Below are positions 16,915 through 25,050 of a stretch of 41,300 nucleotides of DNA, one piece after another. This stretch comes from Armatimonadota bacterium. Its GTDB lineage: Bacteria > Armatimonadota > Armatimonadia > Armatimonadales > Capsulimonadaceae. The stretch's first letter is position 1; each line of letters opens with the position of its first letter. The position numbers and the translations under genes were made by a program. The stretch lies in assembly GCA_019239955.1 (NCBI GenBank), contig JAFAZD010000010.1:1-41300 (forward strand). Direction: 5' to 3'. Under the pieces are notes generated by a model. It was not told the DNA's origin. It did no database searches and saw nothing but the letters and a program-made list of their open reading frames with translations.

Positions 16915-16944
16915 ATTGTACCCCCTCAAATCAGGGATTTTCAA
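16915..16944 (-). promoter_or_regulatory. Promoter of the tRNA-Met gene
   Basis: On the minus strand TTGAAA (16944-16939) and TACAAT (16920-16915) are spaced by 18 bases, about 58 bases before the tRNA 5' end. Confidence 0.65.
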
Positions 16945-17008
16945 GGGCAGGGTCGGTTTTTTCACGGGTATACCCTCGGCGCAGGATGAGATTAGACAAA
17001 GGGCCGCG

Positions 17009-17491
17009 TCATCGGCGATGGTGATGACGGCGGGCGAGATGCCCCGACTCCGCCCGCCTGCGGCGCGAGGCCAGGCAGTTGACGTGCCCCACGACCGTTG
17101 GGCGGACGGAGACCCGGCCGATTCCCCGATAGTGACGGCCCATGATCGCCCGCGCGCCCCGGACGTTGAGGTCAATGTCCGAGCCGTGTCCGATGCGGTC
17201 GCACACGACCGCACGCACGAAGCCGCCGCTGCGGGAGGGGAGTTGGAGCACCGTCCCCAGCCGGTAACGGTTGGAGGCACAGGTCACGCCGTAGAGCCGC
17301 GTGTTCTCCGAGTAGGTGTGGCCGTTGGCCGCGATCCCGTCGTTGTCGTAAAAGGTGGTGGCAAGCCCTCCGCCGCCGTGGTGACGGGCGTGGTGATGGC
17401 GCGCGGCCAGAGCAGGCTTCACGGACGCCATCAGCAGCAGGCCCAGACAGGCCGCCGCATGGCGAAAATATCGTTGCGGGCGAACGTTCAT
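17009..17491 (-). CDS. RlpA-like double-psi beta-barrel secreted protein
   Basis: This 160-residue protein has a signal peptide (about 1-29, CLGLLLMASVKPALA), a His-rich segment (RHHHARHHGG), and an RlpA-type double-psi beta-barrel (about 43-115). The barrel shows ATTFYDNDGIAANGHTY, RLYGVTCASNRYRLGTVLQL and VCDRIGHGSDIDLNVRGARAI, which matches the RlpA core 'ASWYG..F.G..TA.G', 'G..V.V' and 'V..NDRGPF....IDLS'. RlpA proteins bind or cleave denuded peptidoglycan glycan strands. The usual SPOR domain is absent and there is no lipobox Cys, so this is a short soluble periplasmic version. The Arg/His-rich tail (SRRRRAESGHLARRHHHRR) is unusual. Promoter at 17633-17660. Confidence 0.8.
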   Translation of the reverse strand: MNVRPQRYFRHAAACLGLLLMASVKPALAARHHHARHHGGGGLATTFYDNDGIAANGHTYSENTRLYGVTCASNRYRLGTVLQLPSRSGGFVRAVVCDRIGHGSDIDLNVRGARAIMGRHYRGIGRVSVRPTVVGHVNCLASRRRRAESGHLARRHHHRR

Positions 17492-17632
17492 TGAATCTCA
17501 GGGGCCGCCGCGTTGGATTTGCGGTACGACGCTTCGGTGGCGCAGACCGCACGGCGGGCGACGCATCTGTCTCTGTCCCGGTGTGCGTCAACGGCGGGAT
17601 CAGGCCGTCAGCGTACAAGAAAACGGCCCCCT

Positions 17633-17660
17633 ATTATACCTCAACCGCCAAAAAAGACAA
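17633..17660 (-). promoter_or_regulatory. Promoter of the RlpA-like gene
   Basis: On the minus strand TTGTCT (17660-17655) and TATAAT (17638-17633) are spaced by 16 bases. The leader to the ATG at 17491 is about 135 bases. The -35 overlaps the T-rich tail of the terminator of the upstream gene. Confidence 0.6.
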
Positions 17661-17664
17661 GCTT

Positions 17665-17688
17665 CTCCGCAAACATTTTTTTGCGGAG
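17665..17688 (-). terminator. Rho-independent terminator of the VOC gene
   Basis: CTCCGCAAA (17688-17680 read on the minus strand) pairs perfectly with TTTGCGGAG (17673-17665), followed on the minus strand by AAGCTTGTCTTTTTT. It lies about 50 bases after the stop of the VOC gene. Confidence 0.65.
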
Positions 17689-17738
17689 GGACTTTGCATG
17701 ACGTCAGGTGCGCTGGGGGCCAATAGGCAAGACTGTGA

Positions 17739-18260
17739 TCAGGGCTGTGCTTCCGGGGCTTCGCGGAGCAGACCTTCCAGGTCCAGCCGCCGCGTGTACA
17801 TCGCCAGTTCCCCGTCGGGCGTGCGCGGCCACGCCTCCGGCGGGCGGTCCCAGTATAGCTCCACGCCGTTGCCGTCGGGGTCGCGCAGGTAGAGGGCCTC
17901 GCTGACCCCATGATCGCTCGCGCCCTCCAGCGGGACGCCCGCCGTCCGCAGGCGGCGCAGCGCGTCGGCGAGCGCGGCGCGCGTGGGGTAGAGCACGGCG
18001 AGGTGGTAGAGGCCCGTCGTCCCCATCGGCGGAGGCCCGCCGCCCTGGCTCTCCCAGGTGTTCAGCCCGATGTGGTGGTGGTAGCCGCCCGCCGACAGGA
18101 ACGCCGCCTGCCCGCCGAAGCGCTGGGTGAGCTCGAAGCCGAGCACACCGGAGTAGAAGTCCAACGCCCGCTGTAGATCGGCGACCTTGAGGTGGACGTG
18201 GCCGATGCGGACGCGCGGGTCAATCCGGGAGCGGGTGCTCCCCGCCTCTTCACTTTCCAT
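17739..18260 (-). CDS. VOC family (glyoxalase / extradiol dioxygenase-like) protein
   Basis: This 173-residue protein is one complete VOC module pair. The first metal ligand is in RIGHVHLKVADLQRALDFY (H23), the second in GLYHLAVLYPTRAALADAL, and the last in DPDGNGVELYWDRP (Glu). This layout matches the catechol-2,3-dioxygenase-like subgroup (CatE/YfiE type) often annotated as glyoxalase. GGYHHHIGLNTWES is also characteristic. It probably binds a divalent metal and acts on a small aromatic or glyoxal-type substrate in the cytoplasm; the substrate is not determinable. The start at 18260 is supported by GAGGAGG just upstream. It is monocistronic with its own terminator. Confidence 0.85.
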   Translation of the reverse strand: MESEEAGSTRSRIDPRVRIGHVHLKVADLQRALDFYSGVLGFELTQRFGGQAAFLSAGGYHHHIGLNTWESQGGGPPPMGTTGLYHLAVLYPTRAALADALRRLRTAGVPLEGASDHGVSEALYLRDPDGNGVELYWDRPPEAWPRTPDGELAMYTRRLDLEGLLREAPEAQP

Positions 18261-18923
18261 GATGCCTCCTCACCGCCTGCGCTTGGCCGCCATTTCGTTC
18301 ACTTGATTCGGGAACGGCTAACACGGTCTTATACGTAAGCAGACTTAAGAACGATGCCACGACGGGATTACAACTGGGTCAGGGTGTTCTTGGCGGCGCT
18401 CCTGATGACACGATGCGTGTCGTCCGCGGCGTCCCTCATTCCATTTTCCTCCACGGCCTCGTATTGCTCCCCTGCACGGGCGGCCTCCCATGGCACCGCT
18501 GTGCCGCAGACACGGCATCATTTGGGACGGGCGGCCAGACGCGCGTCAGGTGATCCCGACACCGACCGGGCCGACCTCCTCGGCGTCAGCGGCGTCGCGG
18601 CACACGCCCCCGGCGCTTCCGCGCGCCGCCCGATCTTCGGCGTCTTGCTCCTCGGCGCGGGGCGGGCCGCCGCGTCGGCCGTCCCTCCCCCGCCGCCGGC
18701 CCAATGTCGGCTCGCTGTTGCGGCCCCCCGCACTGCTTGCCTCCCCACCCGCTCATGCGGCCCCCGCGGCCCGCCTCCCGTCGTTCCTTCCGCCTGAAGC
18801 TCCGCCTGCTCAGGCGTCACCACGCTGACCAAACCATGCCCCGCTGACCCGATCCTCCAGACGCGGCTCCCGGAGGCGCGCCTGCACGGGTCAGCCCCTT
18901 GACGAAGCGAAAGGAACGACGAA
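18261..18923. other. Stretch of about 660 bases without a convincing gene
   Basis: Open frames on both strands (for example 18354-18797 + and 18518-18832 -) give Ala/Pro/Arg-rich translations without family resemblance, start-site support or normal hydrophobic patterning. The only structure seen is an A/T-richer patch at 18310-18360, which probably holds the promoter of the minus-strand VOC gene. It may contain a decayed gene. Confidence 0.5.
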
Positions 18924-19196
18924 ATGAATGCGACAAACTGCGGAGTCGGCGTCCGCTGCCCCGGCTGCCTCTGCGATCTGCGTCCGACGCGGGAGTACGG
19001 CGCGGACGTGCAGTGCTGCTCGCGGTGCGGCGGCCTGTGGATCGGGCGTCATGGCCTGTCCCGGCTGACGGCGCACCTGCCCCAGAAGCGCCTCGACCTG
19101 AGCCTGGCCTGGCATGAGCTGGGCGCGCTGCTCGGCGGCGATCAACGGCCCGCCCAGCCGGAGCGGCCGTGCCGGCGGGAAGGGAGAGAGCCATGA
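18924..19196 (+). CDS. TFIIB-type zinc-ribbon protein (first of a tandem pair)
   Basis: This 90-residue protein carries one zf-TFIIB ribbon. The first knuckle is RCPGCLCDL, the second CCSRCGGLWIGRHGLSRL (about 30-48), which is the family pattern 'CP.C...L...........C..C.G.W.D..EL'. The C-terminal third is helical and ends in a basic, charged tail. The start is ATG 18924 with AAAGGA upstream. Its stop overlaps the ATG of the second zinc-ribbon gene (ATGA). Such proteins are widespread; they bind zinc and are sometimes proposed to bind nucleic acid, but the function is unknown. Confidence 0.75.
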   Translation: MNATNCGVGVRCPGCLCDLRPTREYGADVQCCSRCGGLWIGRHGLSRLTAHLPQKRLDLSLAWHELGALLGGDQRPAQPERPCRREGREP

Positions 19197-19399
19197 GCGG
19201 GCACACCCTGGCCTCGCCGCTGCAACGCCGTCGCCAGTGCCCCGCCTGCCAATGGGAGATGCTCCCGGACGGCCGGCTGGGCGTGGAGGTTGATTACTGT
19301 CCGCTGTGTCGCGGCGTCTGGCTGGACGGGGGAGAGCTGGAGGCCATCGTCGCCCGCACAGTCGTGGCCGCCGAGCAGTCTCAGGGGGACAGGAGATGA
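19193..19399 (+). CDS. TFIIB-type zinc-ribbon protein (second of a tandem pair)
   Basis: This 68-residue protein is almost only a zf-TFIIB ribbon: QCPACQWEMLPDGRLGVEVD then YCPLCRGVWLDGGELEAIV. Its four Cys are in two CxxC knuckles, and the helix WLDGGELEAI follows as in the family. Here the ribbon lacks the second G of the usual CGG (CRG). It starts at ATG 19193, overlapping the previous stop, with a purine-rich GGGAGAGAG just ahead. The pair is translationally coupled, which suggests the two ribbons act together, perhaps as a heterodimer. That is inference. Confidence 0.75.
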   Translation: MSGHTLASPLQRRRQCPACQWEMLPDGRLGVEVDYCPLCRGVWLDGGELEAIVARTVVAAEQSQGDRR

Positions 19400-19407
19400 C
19401 CCCTGAT

Positions 19408-19429
19408 CCGCGCCCGATGAACGGCGCGG
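19408..19429. terminator. Stem-loop between convergent zinc-ribbon and GH116 genes
   Basis: CCGCGCC (19408-19414) pairs with GGCGCGG (19423-19429). A second small hairpin GGGCTGGCAGCCC follows at 19460-19472. Both lie in the 80-base gap between converging genes, so a two-way terminator is likely although T runs are missing. Confidence 0.4.
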
Positions 19430-19478
19430 CCCCCTACGTCCGTTGTTGACGCCGCCGGTGGGCTGGCAGCCCTGCCCC

Positions 19479-22049
19479 TTACGCAGACGCTGCGGTCCCC
19501 GGCGGCGCTCCCAGCGCCAGTTGCTGCCCGGCGGCGAGCGTCTGCGGCGGGTCGAGCGTCTGCGTCCGCCCGTCCAGCGTCACCGTGCGGAGGGTCAGCG
19601 GCGGGCCGGAGCGCCAGTCCAGGGTCGCGGGGCCGTCCGCCGGGCGGGTGAGGACGCCCCAGCCGCTGCCGGTGGAGAAGAAGGCCTCAAACTTGCCGGG
19701 GCGGTACGGGGCGAACGTCAGAGACTGCGCGACGGCGTCATATTGGAAGCCGGTGAGCGCGAGCACGGCGGCCCAGCTCGCCATCGCGCGGGCGTAGTGG
19801 TGGCCGCACTCGGCCTCGTCAAACGGGCTGCGCCGCCGGCCGTCGTAGCGGGCGCGGATCGCCGCGATGATTTTCAAGCCCTCCTCGGTCTGGCCCTCCT
19901 GCAGCATCCCGACGGCCGCCGTGTATTCAAAGCCGGTCATCACCTCGTTGTAGTACGGGAAGGGGCGGCGCGGACGGCGGCCCTTCGGGTAGGTCGCCAT
20001 CAGCAGTGCCGACTCGTGCCCCAGCGCGAACGTCCGCAGGTGGTTGAAGTGGGCGTACAGATCGGGCTGAAAGTTGTAGCGCAGGATGCTCTGTAATGTC
20101 GTCTGCACATGGCCGGGATCAAGCAAGTGGCCCAGCCCGCAGACGTGCGCCATGTACTGGCCGACGAGTTGATCCACCAGACAGCCCCCGCCGAGTTGGA
20201 GTTCCGGGTCGGCCAGGTTCGTCGCCCCCGCCCCCAGCCGCAGACCGGGGGCGATAGCGTCCGCGTCGTTCGGCGGCACGATTTGATGCTCATAGTAGTC
20301 GCCGTTGAACAGGTGGGCGTCAATCCATTGGCGGCCACGCCCAAATAGGTCGTGGCAAGTCGCAGCAAAATCATCTTCGCCCAGGGACTTTGCCATCTCC
20401 TCGGCGGCCCGCAGCGCACCCAGATACCAGACGCCCATCTGCGGATTCGGGCCGTAATACTCCACGTCCATCGTGTTGTGCTGGCAGCCTTCCATCACGC
20501 CATCTTTGTCCGCGTCCCAGCCGCCTGCGATCCAGCAGAACTCCAACGCCCGTTTTGCGTGCGGCCACAGCACCCTCAGCATCGCCTCATCGCCCGACAG
20601 CCGCCAATCACGGTACAACTTCATCAGGCAGCCCATCTGCCCATCGGCGGCGGCCACCCCGTCGCCAGCCCGGCCCAGCGGCAGACCGACGCGGAAGGAC
20701 ATCTTGCCCTGGGCGTCCGTCGCGTGGGCGAACTCCACCTCGCGCATGGCGCGGGACAGGTCCCCGAACAGGAAGGCGGTGGCCTGTTCGTAGTTCCAGA
20801 CGTGTGTGCAGGAACCGTGACAGCAGCCGCTCTTGTCGCCGCACCCCTCCCAGCCGTAGAAGCGGCCATCGGCGGTGCGGAAGCAAGTCTGGGAGCGCAG
20901 GGTGCTGAGGTTATAGAGCGCGGCCTCTTTGACAACCGGGGGCAAGTCACTGTCGCAGAACGCACGGACGAACGCCAGGGTGTCCGCTTCCAACTGCGGC
21001 AGATCGGCGGCGACGCGCCGCGCGGCGTCCCATGCATCCCGATGCTGCGTCGTGTAATAGTTGCCGATCCAGTTGGGGTTGGCCCCCCCGGCCCCCAATT
21101 CTGGGGGAGCCGGACAGCAGGACTCTGTTCCCTCCCCCCCGCTATTGGGGGCCGGGGGGCAGGGCGTCCAAGTCATGCGGTTGGGGAAATGCCAGGCCAG
21201 CAGGAAGGTGATGGACTCGGTGCCGTGCGGCGGCAGCGTCAGGCCCGCCGTCAGGGAGGCCACCGGCGCGTCCACGCCGCCTCCTTCCCGCTCTTCCAGC
21301 CGACCGTCCTCCGAGAAGTCGTCCCAGAAGTCCAGCAGCGTGTCGCCCCAACTGAGGTTGGCCCAGGCGGTGCGATACGTCACGCCTTCCGTCGCCGTCG
21401 TGCAGAGGGCGATGTTCCCCCATTGCTCGGCCTGCGGGTCCACGCCGTCCGAGCGCAGGAAGACGCCGGCCAGGCCGCCGTTCCGCCGGAACAGGTTGAC
21501 GTTCTTGCTCGCCGCACCATTCGTGCCGTCCGCGCCGATGAAATTCTGCACGGAGCCGCAGACCGAGACGGCGAGCGGCGTGTCGGTCGTGTTGGTCAGC
21601 ACGTAGCGCAGCACGGCGACCGGGAGGCCGCTCCGTTCGGCGTCGCCGGGGATGAGGGGATTGAACGCTTGCAATCGCACCTCCACCGGCACGTCGGGGT
21701 CGGACAGCAGCACCTGCCCCAGCGGATAGGCGGCCTCAAACGCCGCCCGGCGGAAGCGCGGCAGGCCGTGATTGCGGGCCGGACTGCCGAACCCGCCCTC
21801 GTACTCGGACAGGTCCAGGGGTCCTTCCAGCGCGCGGGCGACGGCCTCGCCGCCTTCGGTCCGGGCGTAGAGGGCGAAGAAGGTCTTCTCCAGCGTGAAG
21901 CCCTTGGCGGGCCGGTTGACGATCTCCCAGTCCCGCAGGTCCCCCCGCCCGCCCAGCGAGACCGTGCCCGTGCCGATGCCGCCCAGCGGCAGGGCGATCC
22001 GGGCGAGGTGGTCCTGGTCGTAGCGCGTCAGAACGGGCCACGGTGTCAT
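19479..22049 (-). CDS. Glycoside hydrolase family 116 (GBA2-like) enzyme carrying an in-frame palindromic insert
   Basis: This 856-residue cytoplasmic protein (no signal peptide) is related to bile-acid beta-glucosidase GBA2. The N-terminal beta-sandwich (about 5-280) starts with ALPLGGIGTGTVSLGGRGDL. The alpha/alpha toroid (about 350-810) contains the family block FYGWEGCGDKSGCCHGSC and THVWNYEQATAFLFGDL; E421 here is a candidate nucleophile. HNTMDVEYYGPN (D528) matches the family's acid/base region. GH116 enzymes hydrolyse beta-glucosides or beta-xylosides. The start at 22049 is preferred over the ATG at 22064 because AAAGGAG lies 5 bases upstream of it. Residues about 294-322 are encoded by a palindromic repeat. 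It is the last gene of a minus-strand carbohydrate operon, 12 bases after the GH50-like gene. Confidence 0.85.
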   Translation of the reverse strand: MTPWPVLTRYDQDHLARIALPLGGIGTGTVSLGGRGDLRDWEIVNRPAKGFTLEKTFFALYARTEGGEAVARALEGPLDLSEYEGGFGSPARNHGLPRFRRAAFEAAYPLGQVLLSDPDVPVEVRLQAFNPLIPGDAERSGLPVAVLRYVLTNTTDTPLAVSVCGSVQNFIGADGTNGAASKNVNLFRRNGGLAGVFLRSDGVDPQAEQWGNIALCTTATEGVTYRTAWANLSWGDTLLDFWDDFSEDGRLEEREGGGVDAPVASLTAGLTLPPHGTESITFLLAWHFPNRMTWTPCPPAPNSGGEGTESCCPAPPELGAGGANPNWIGNYYTTQHRDAWDAARRVAADLPQLEADTLAFVRAFCDSDLPPVVKEAALYNLSTLRSQTCFRTADGRFYGWEGCGDKSGCCHGSCTHVWNYEQATAFLFGDLSRAMREVEFAHATDAQGKMSFRVGLPLGRAGDGVAAADGQMGCLMKLYRDWRLSGDEAMLRVLWPHAKRALEFCWIAGGWDADKDGVMEGCQHNTMDVEYYGPNPQMGVWYLGALRAAEEMAKSLGEDDFAATCHDLFGRGRQWIDAHLFNGDYYEHQIVPPNDADAIAPGLRLGAGATNLADPELQLGGGCLVDQLVGQYMAHVCGLGHLLDPGHVQTTLQSILRYNFQPDLYAHFNHLRTFALGHESALLMATYPKGRRPRRPFPYYNEVMTGFEYTAAVGMLQEGQTEEGLKIIAAIRARYDGRRRSPFDEAECGHHYARAMASWAAVLALTGFQYDAVAQSLTFAPYRPGKFEAFFSTGSGWGVLTRPADGPATLDWRSGPPLTLRTVTLDGRTQTLDPPQTLAAGQQLALGAPPGTAASA
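21082..21160. repeat. Palindromic element (copy C) in frame inside the GH116 gene
   Basis: Arms at 21082-21109 and 21132-21160 form an imperfect inverted repeat of about 28 bases. Each arm is itself a hairpin (CCCCCAATTCTGGGGG on the left; CCCCCGCTATTGGGGG on the right). The element encodes a Pro/Gly/Cys-rich stretch between HFPNRMTWT and NWIGNYY of the hydrolase without breaking the frame. Confidence 0.75.
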
Positions 22050-22060
22050 GGCGTCTCCTT

Positions 22061-24163
22061 TCATTTGGACCGAAGCCGGAGGCCGGGGGCGGCGAGGTTG
22101 GCGCGGCGCATGGCGGCGATCAGGTCCCACTTGGGATGGTCGGCGACGTCCACCGTGCCGAAGGCGTAGTCCTCGCCATAAACGAGGTCCGGCCCGTGCC
22201 CGCCGCCTCGGCCGGTCAGCGGCTCGTCGCGGTACTCGAACCAGGCGAGGCCCACACAGTAGGGGTTGCGGGCGGCATCGGCGACGTAGCGTGCGTACAG
22301 GCGGCCCGCGTCGGCGTCCTCGGTGGACCAGGTGGCGTCGTAGACGCGGAAGCCGCGCTGCCCGGCGTACTGGGGCGGGAACGAGAACTCGCCGCAGAAA
22401 GTTGGCTTGTCCGTCCGGCGCATCAGCCGCGTCAGCCGGTCGTCGGCGAAGGTGAAGGCGTAGTTGTCGTAGCCGATCACGTCGCAGTGCCGGGCGATCA
22501 GGTCCCAGTCCTGCTCGTTCTCCCACCAGCCCGGCACGATCCAGAACCCGGCGTACAGGTGCTTCGGGTCCAGCGACTTGACGGTCTGCTCGATCAGCGC
22601 GTAGTAATGGTCGGCGTAGAACTGGCGTAGCGCCTCCACGTCGGCATCGGGCGGCTTGGGCGCGGCGGCATAGAGGCCGGCCCGGTCGGTCGCGGTGACG
22701 CCCCACGCCGCGGCGAGGCGGCCCACGTCGCCGCCGTAGCGCGCCGCCAGCGCCTCGTCCACCAGCGCCCGTTTGGCGGGCACGTCCCCGCCCCGCCCCA
22801 GGATGTCCCGAATCTCACCCGCCGTGATGATCTCGTCATGCTCGTTGCCGAGGGACCAGGCGACGACCGTTGGATCGTCCCGGTGGGGCGTGATCTGCGG
22901 GGCCAGCACGTCATGGAGTTTGGCCGCGGTCGCCGGGTCGAACGGGTCCGGGTGGCCTGCCAGCGTCGGCACCCCGCCCCGGTTCAGGACGGGCAGCGAG
23001 GGCAGGTCCGCCTCGATGTCGCACCACTTGCCGAAGCCCGAAAAGCCCCACGCCTTCAGCCGCTGGACCGTGCGCGTGTGGAACACATTCCGCCAGTCGC
23101 CGCCGTACTTGCGGATTAGGTTGGCCGTGGGGAACGAGACCGCCTGGACGTTCGGGCTCCAGGCGAACGGGTCGCTGCCCCACGCGGCGGCATACGGCCC
23201 GTCGCGCGGCGGCAAGCCCGCGAACAGATATTCGCGGCCCGTCACCGGCGTCCGGTCGCCGTCGGCCAGGGGCGCGGTGCAGACGCTGGTGTAGAAGCAC
23301 GGGTTCCCCTCCGGCGACAGCAGCCACCAGACGCCGTTGTGCCGGACGGTCTGGAAGACACCCGTTGCGTTGTCATGCCAGCCGGCCTTGCGCCAGCCGC
23401 CGAAGCGGTCATAAGCCGCGCGGGCGCCGGACCAGGCTTGCAGCCGACGGTCTTCCTCGGCACGGTCGCGCCGGAGGTCGGCGTCGGCGTGGGTCTTCCC
23501 CGGCCAGTCGCCGTCACGGAACTGCCCGTAACGGTCCACCAAGGGGGTTAGGGAGTGGGGGTCGGCCGGCGGGCGGGACAGGCGGAACGTCGCCTCCACG
23601 GTCAGCGCCGTGCCTGCCTTGAGATGCCAGCCCTCCACCCGGCGCGGCGCCTGCGGCTCAAACAGCATCAGAGGCGCGGACAGCGCCGGGAAGCTGAACG
23701 CCAGGGGCCGGCCCTGCCCCGGCGTCAGACGGACGGAGGCCGGGACAATCCAGTAGTCGGCGGCCCCGTGCGCCCAGTTGGGAATCTGTCCCGCCGTCAA
23801 CGCGCCCGTGTCCGGCTTCCAGCCGGACGGCTCATCCGTAATTTTCTGCCCGTCCAGCCAGAGCTGCGCCCGCCCGGTGCCGAAGACGGCCCGCACCCGG
23901 TAGTCATGATCGTACCGCCAGGCGGGGACCGATGCGAAAAAGTGCCAGTTCGTGCCGTCGGCCACGCCCAGGATGAGCTTGAGCGTCCGCAGCGTGCAGG
24001 GCGCGTCGCCCGCCGACGAGTTCTCAAAATCCAGCCAGAAGCCACGCTTGGCCCCGAAATCCGACTGGTTGGCCAGCCAGAAGCGGTTCTCCGAGGCGCG
24101 GACCACGTCCCCCGCACCCATCACCAGGATGGCGAGACACGCCCACAGGAAAAGTTTTTGCAT
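22061..24163 (-). CDS. Secreted clan GH-A hydrolase, GH50 (beta-agarase)-like
   Basis: This 700-residue protein has a signal peptide (about 1-24, LFLWACLAILVMGAGDVVRA), an N-terminal carbohydrate-binding-like beta-sandwich (about 25-210) and a TIM-barrel domain (about 220-690). Barrel landmarks are GVWWLLSPEGNPCFYTSV, RLKAWGFSGFGKWCD, VVAWSLGNEHDEI with the likely acid/base E441, and PTFCGEFSFPP with the likely nucleophile E592. The order and wording of these motifs resemble GH50 agarases and relatives, but the true substrate could be another beta-galactoside or plant or algal polysaccharide. It is encoded 26 bases after the YHYH gene. Its stop lies 12 bases before the GH116 start, so secreted and intracellular sugar cleavage are probably coupled. 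Confidence 0.75.
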   Translation of the reverse strand: MQKLFLWACLAILVMGAGDVVRASENRFWLANQSDFGAKRGFWLDFENSSAGDAPCTLRTLKLILGVADGTNWHFFASVPAWRYDHDYRVRAVFGTGRAQLWLDGQKITDEPSGWKPDTGALTAGQIPNWAHGAADYWIVPASVRLTPGQGRPLAFSFPALSAPLMLFEPQAPRRVEGWHLKAGTALTVEATFRLSRPPADPHSLTPLVDRYGQFRDGDWPGKTHADADLRRDRAEEDRRLQAWSGARAAYDRFGGWRKAGWHDNATGVFQTVRHNGVWWLLSPEGNPCFYTSVCTAPLADGDRTPVTGREYLFAGLPPRDGPYAAAWGSDPFAWSPNVQAVSFPTANLIRKYGGDWRNVFHTRTVQRLKAWGFSGFGKWCDIEADLPSLPVLNRGGVPTLAGHPDPFDPATAAKLHDVLAPQITPHRDDPTVVAWSLGNEHDEIITAGEIRDILGRGGDVPAKRALVDEALAARYGGDVGRLAAAWGVTATDRAGLYAAAPKPPDADVEALRQFYADHYYALIEQTVKSLDPKHLYAGFWIVPGWWENEQDWDLIARHCDVIGYDNYAFTFADDRLTRLMRRTDKPTFCGEFSFPPQYAGQRGFRVYDATWSTEDADAGRLYARYVADAARNPYCVGLAWFEYRDEPLTGRGGGHGPDLVYGEDYAFGTVDVADHPKWDLIAAMRRANLAAPGLRLRSK

Positions 24164-24189
24164 GACCCTTTGCGTTCCTCAGAATGCTG

Positions 24190-24972
24190 TTACGGTGGCC
24201 CGAACGGCGGGGGCGGCCCGAAGGGAGGCGGCGGGCCGAACGGCGGGGGTGGGCCGCCGGGACCGCTGCCTGCGCCGGGGTGGTCAAAGTTGCTCGTCTC
24301 CACGACGCCATGATACCCGCCGAGGATGTACGGATAGCCCGCCGTCACATGGTAGTGGTAGCCGCGAACTTTGTCCCAGTGGCCGTTGCACGAGTCCAAG
24401 TCCTTCGGCGGGCGGCCGTCCTCGCCGTTCGGGCCATAGATGGGAAAGCCGTCAAAGGCATAGCCGATCAGCGGCGAATGCTGGCCCTTCGGGTCCTTGA
24501 ACGGCGAATGGATGCAGACCGGGTACTTGTGATAGTGGTAGCGCCCCTGGGGGTCGGGATGGCCGCAGCACGAGTCGAACGTCTCTGCCTTCACCGCGTC
24601 CTGCCCATTGGCGTTGTACTGGTTGTAGAAGGGAATCCCGTTGACGGCCACCCCGATGGGGCCGAAGGGCGTCCGGGTGATCTGGGCGACGTAACGCGGA
24701 TGGCGCGGGATGACGAATCGATAGTGCTGCTTCAGAATGAGGTTCGGGTTGCTGGCGTTGGGAAAGTCCCCATGGGGATGATCGGGGATGCCGTCACTTT
24801 GCACGATCATGTCGTCTTTGGTCCACGTGACCTTGACATTGGGATGGAACGGGTTCTGACCGGCGGCAGCCGGGTTTTGAACGGCCCCGACCCGAGCGGG
24901 TGTGACATCCGACAGGAAGAGGACTGCCAGGCAGAGCATTGCCATGCCAAGACGCAGAAACTTGGGTGTCAT
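24190..24972 (-). CDS. Secreted YHYH-domain protein with a Gly/Pro/Phe repeat tail
   Basis: This 260-residue protein starts with a signal peptide (MTPKFLRLGMAMLCLAVLFL). It then carries a YHYH domain (about 50-225) with two family motifs, GRYHYHKYPVCIHSPF and GYHYHVTAGYPYILGGYHG, and paired Cys (DSCCGHPD, DSCNGHWD). The His-rich motifs suggest metal binding; the domain's function is not established. The tail is a tandem (GPPPPF)n repeat ending GPP, encoded by GC-rich tandem DNA at 24190-24245. ATG 24972 is the likely start, but the ribosome site is weak. It is the first gene of the operon with the GH50-like and GH116 hydrolases, so an accessory role in polysaccharide use is plausible. Confidence 0.75.
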   Translation of the reverse strand: MTPKFLRLGMAMLCLAVLFLSDVTPARVGAVQNPAAAGQNPFHPNVKVTWTKDDMIVQSDGIPDHPHGDFPNASNPNLILKQHYRFVIPRHPRYVAQITRTPFGPIGVAVNGIPFYNQYNANGQDAVKAETFDSCCGHPDPQGRYHYHKYPVCIHSPFKDPKGQHSPLIGYAFDGFPIYGPNGEDGRPPKDLDSCNGHWDKVRGYHYHVTAGYPYILGGYHGVVETSNFDHPGAGSGPGGPPPPFGPPPPFGPPPPFGPP

Positions 24973-25050
24973 GCCGCCCTGTTCGCCACCGGCCAGCGGA
25001 TTTCCTTGTTCGCCTGGCGCGATGCCAGGGGCAATCAGTTCTCGTGCCGG

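Noticed and set aside
16783-16944. tRNA-Met as an integration site for a mobile element
   Set aside because: No integrase and no repeat of the tRNA 3' end was seen within the window.
20352-22169. Long open frame (605 codons) on the plus strand opposite GH116
   Set aside because: Antisense shadow; the minus strand carries continuous GH116 motifs and an operon context.
22050-22706. Upstream extension of GH116 to an earlier start
   Set aside because: It would run deep into the GH50-like gene in another frame and encodes low-complexity Arg-rich sequence; AAAGGAG before 22049 gives the real start.
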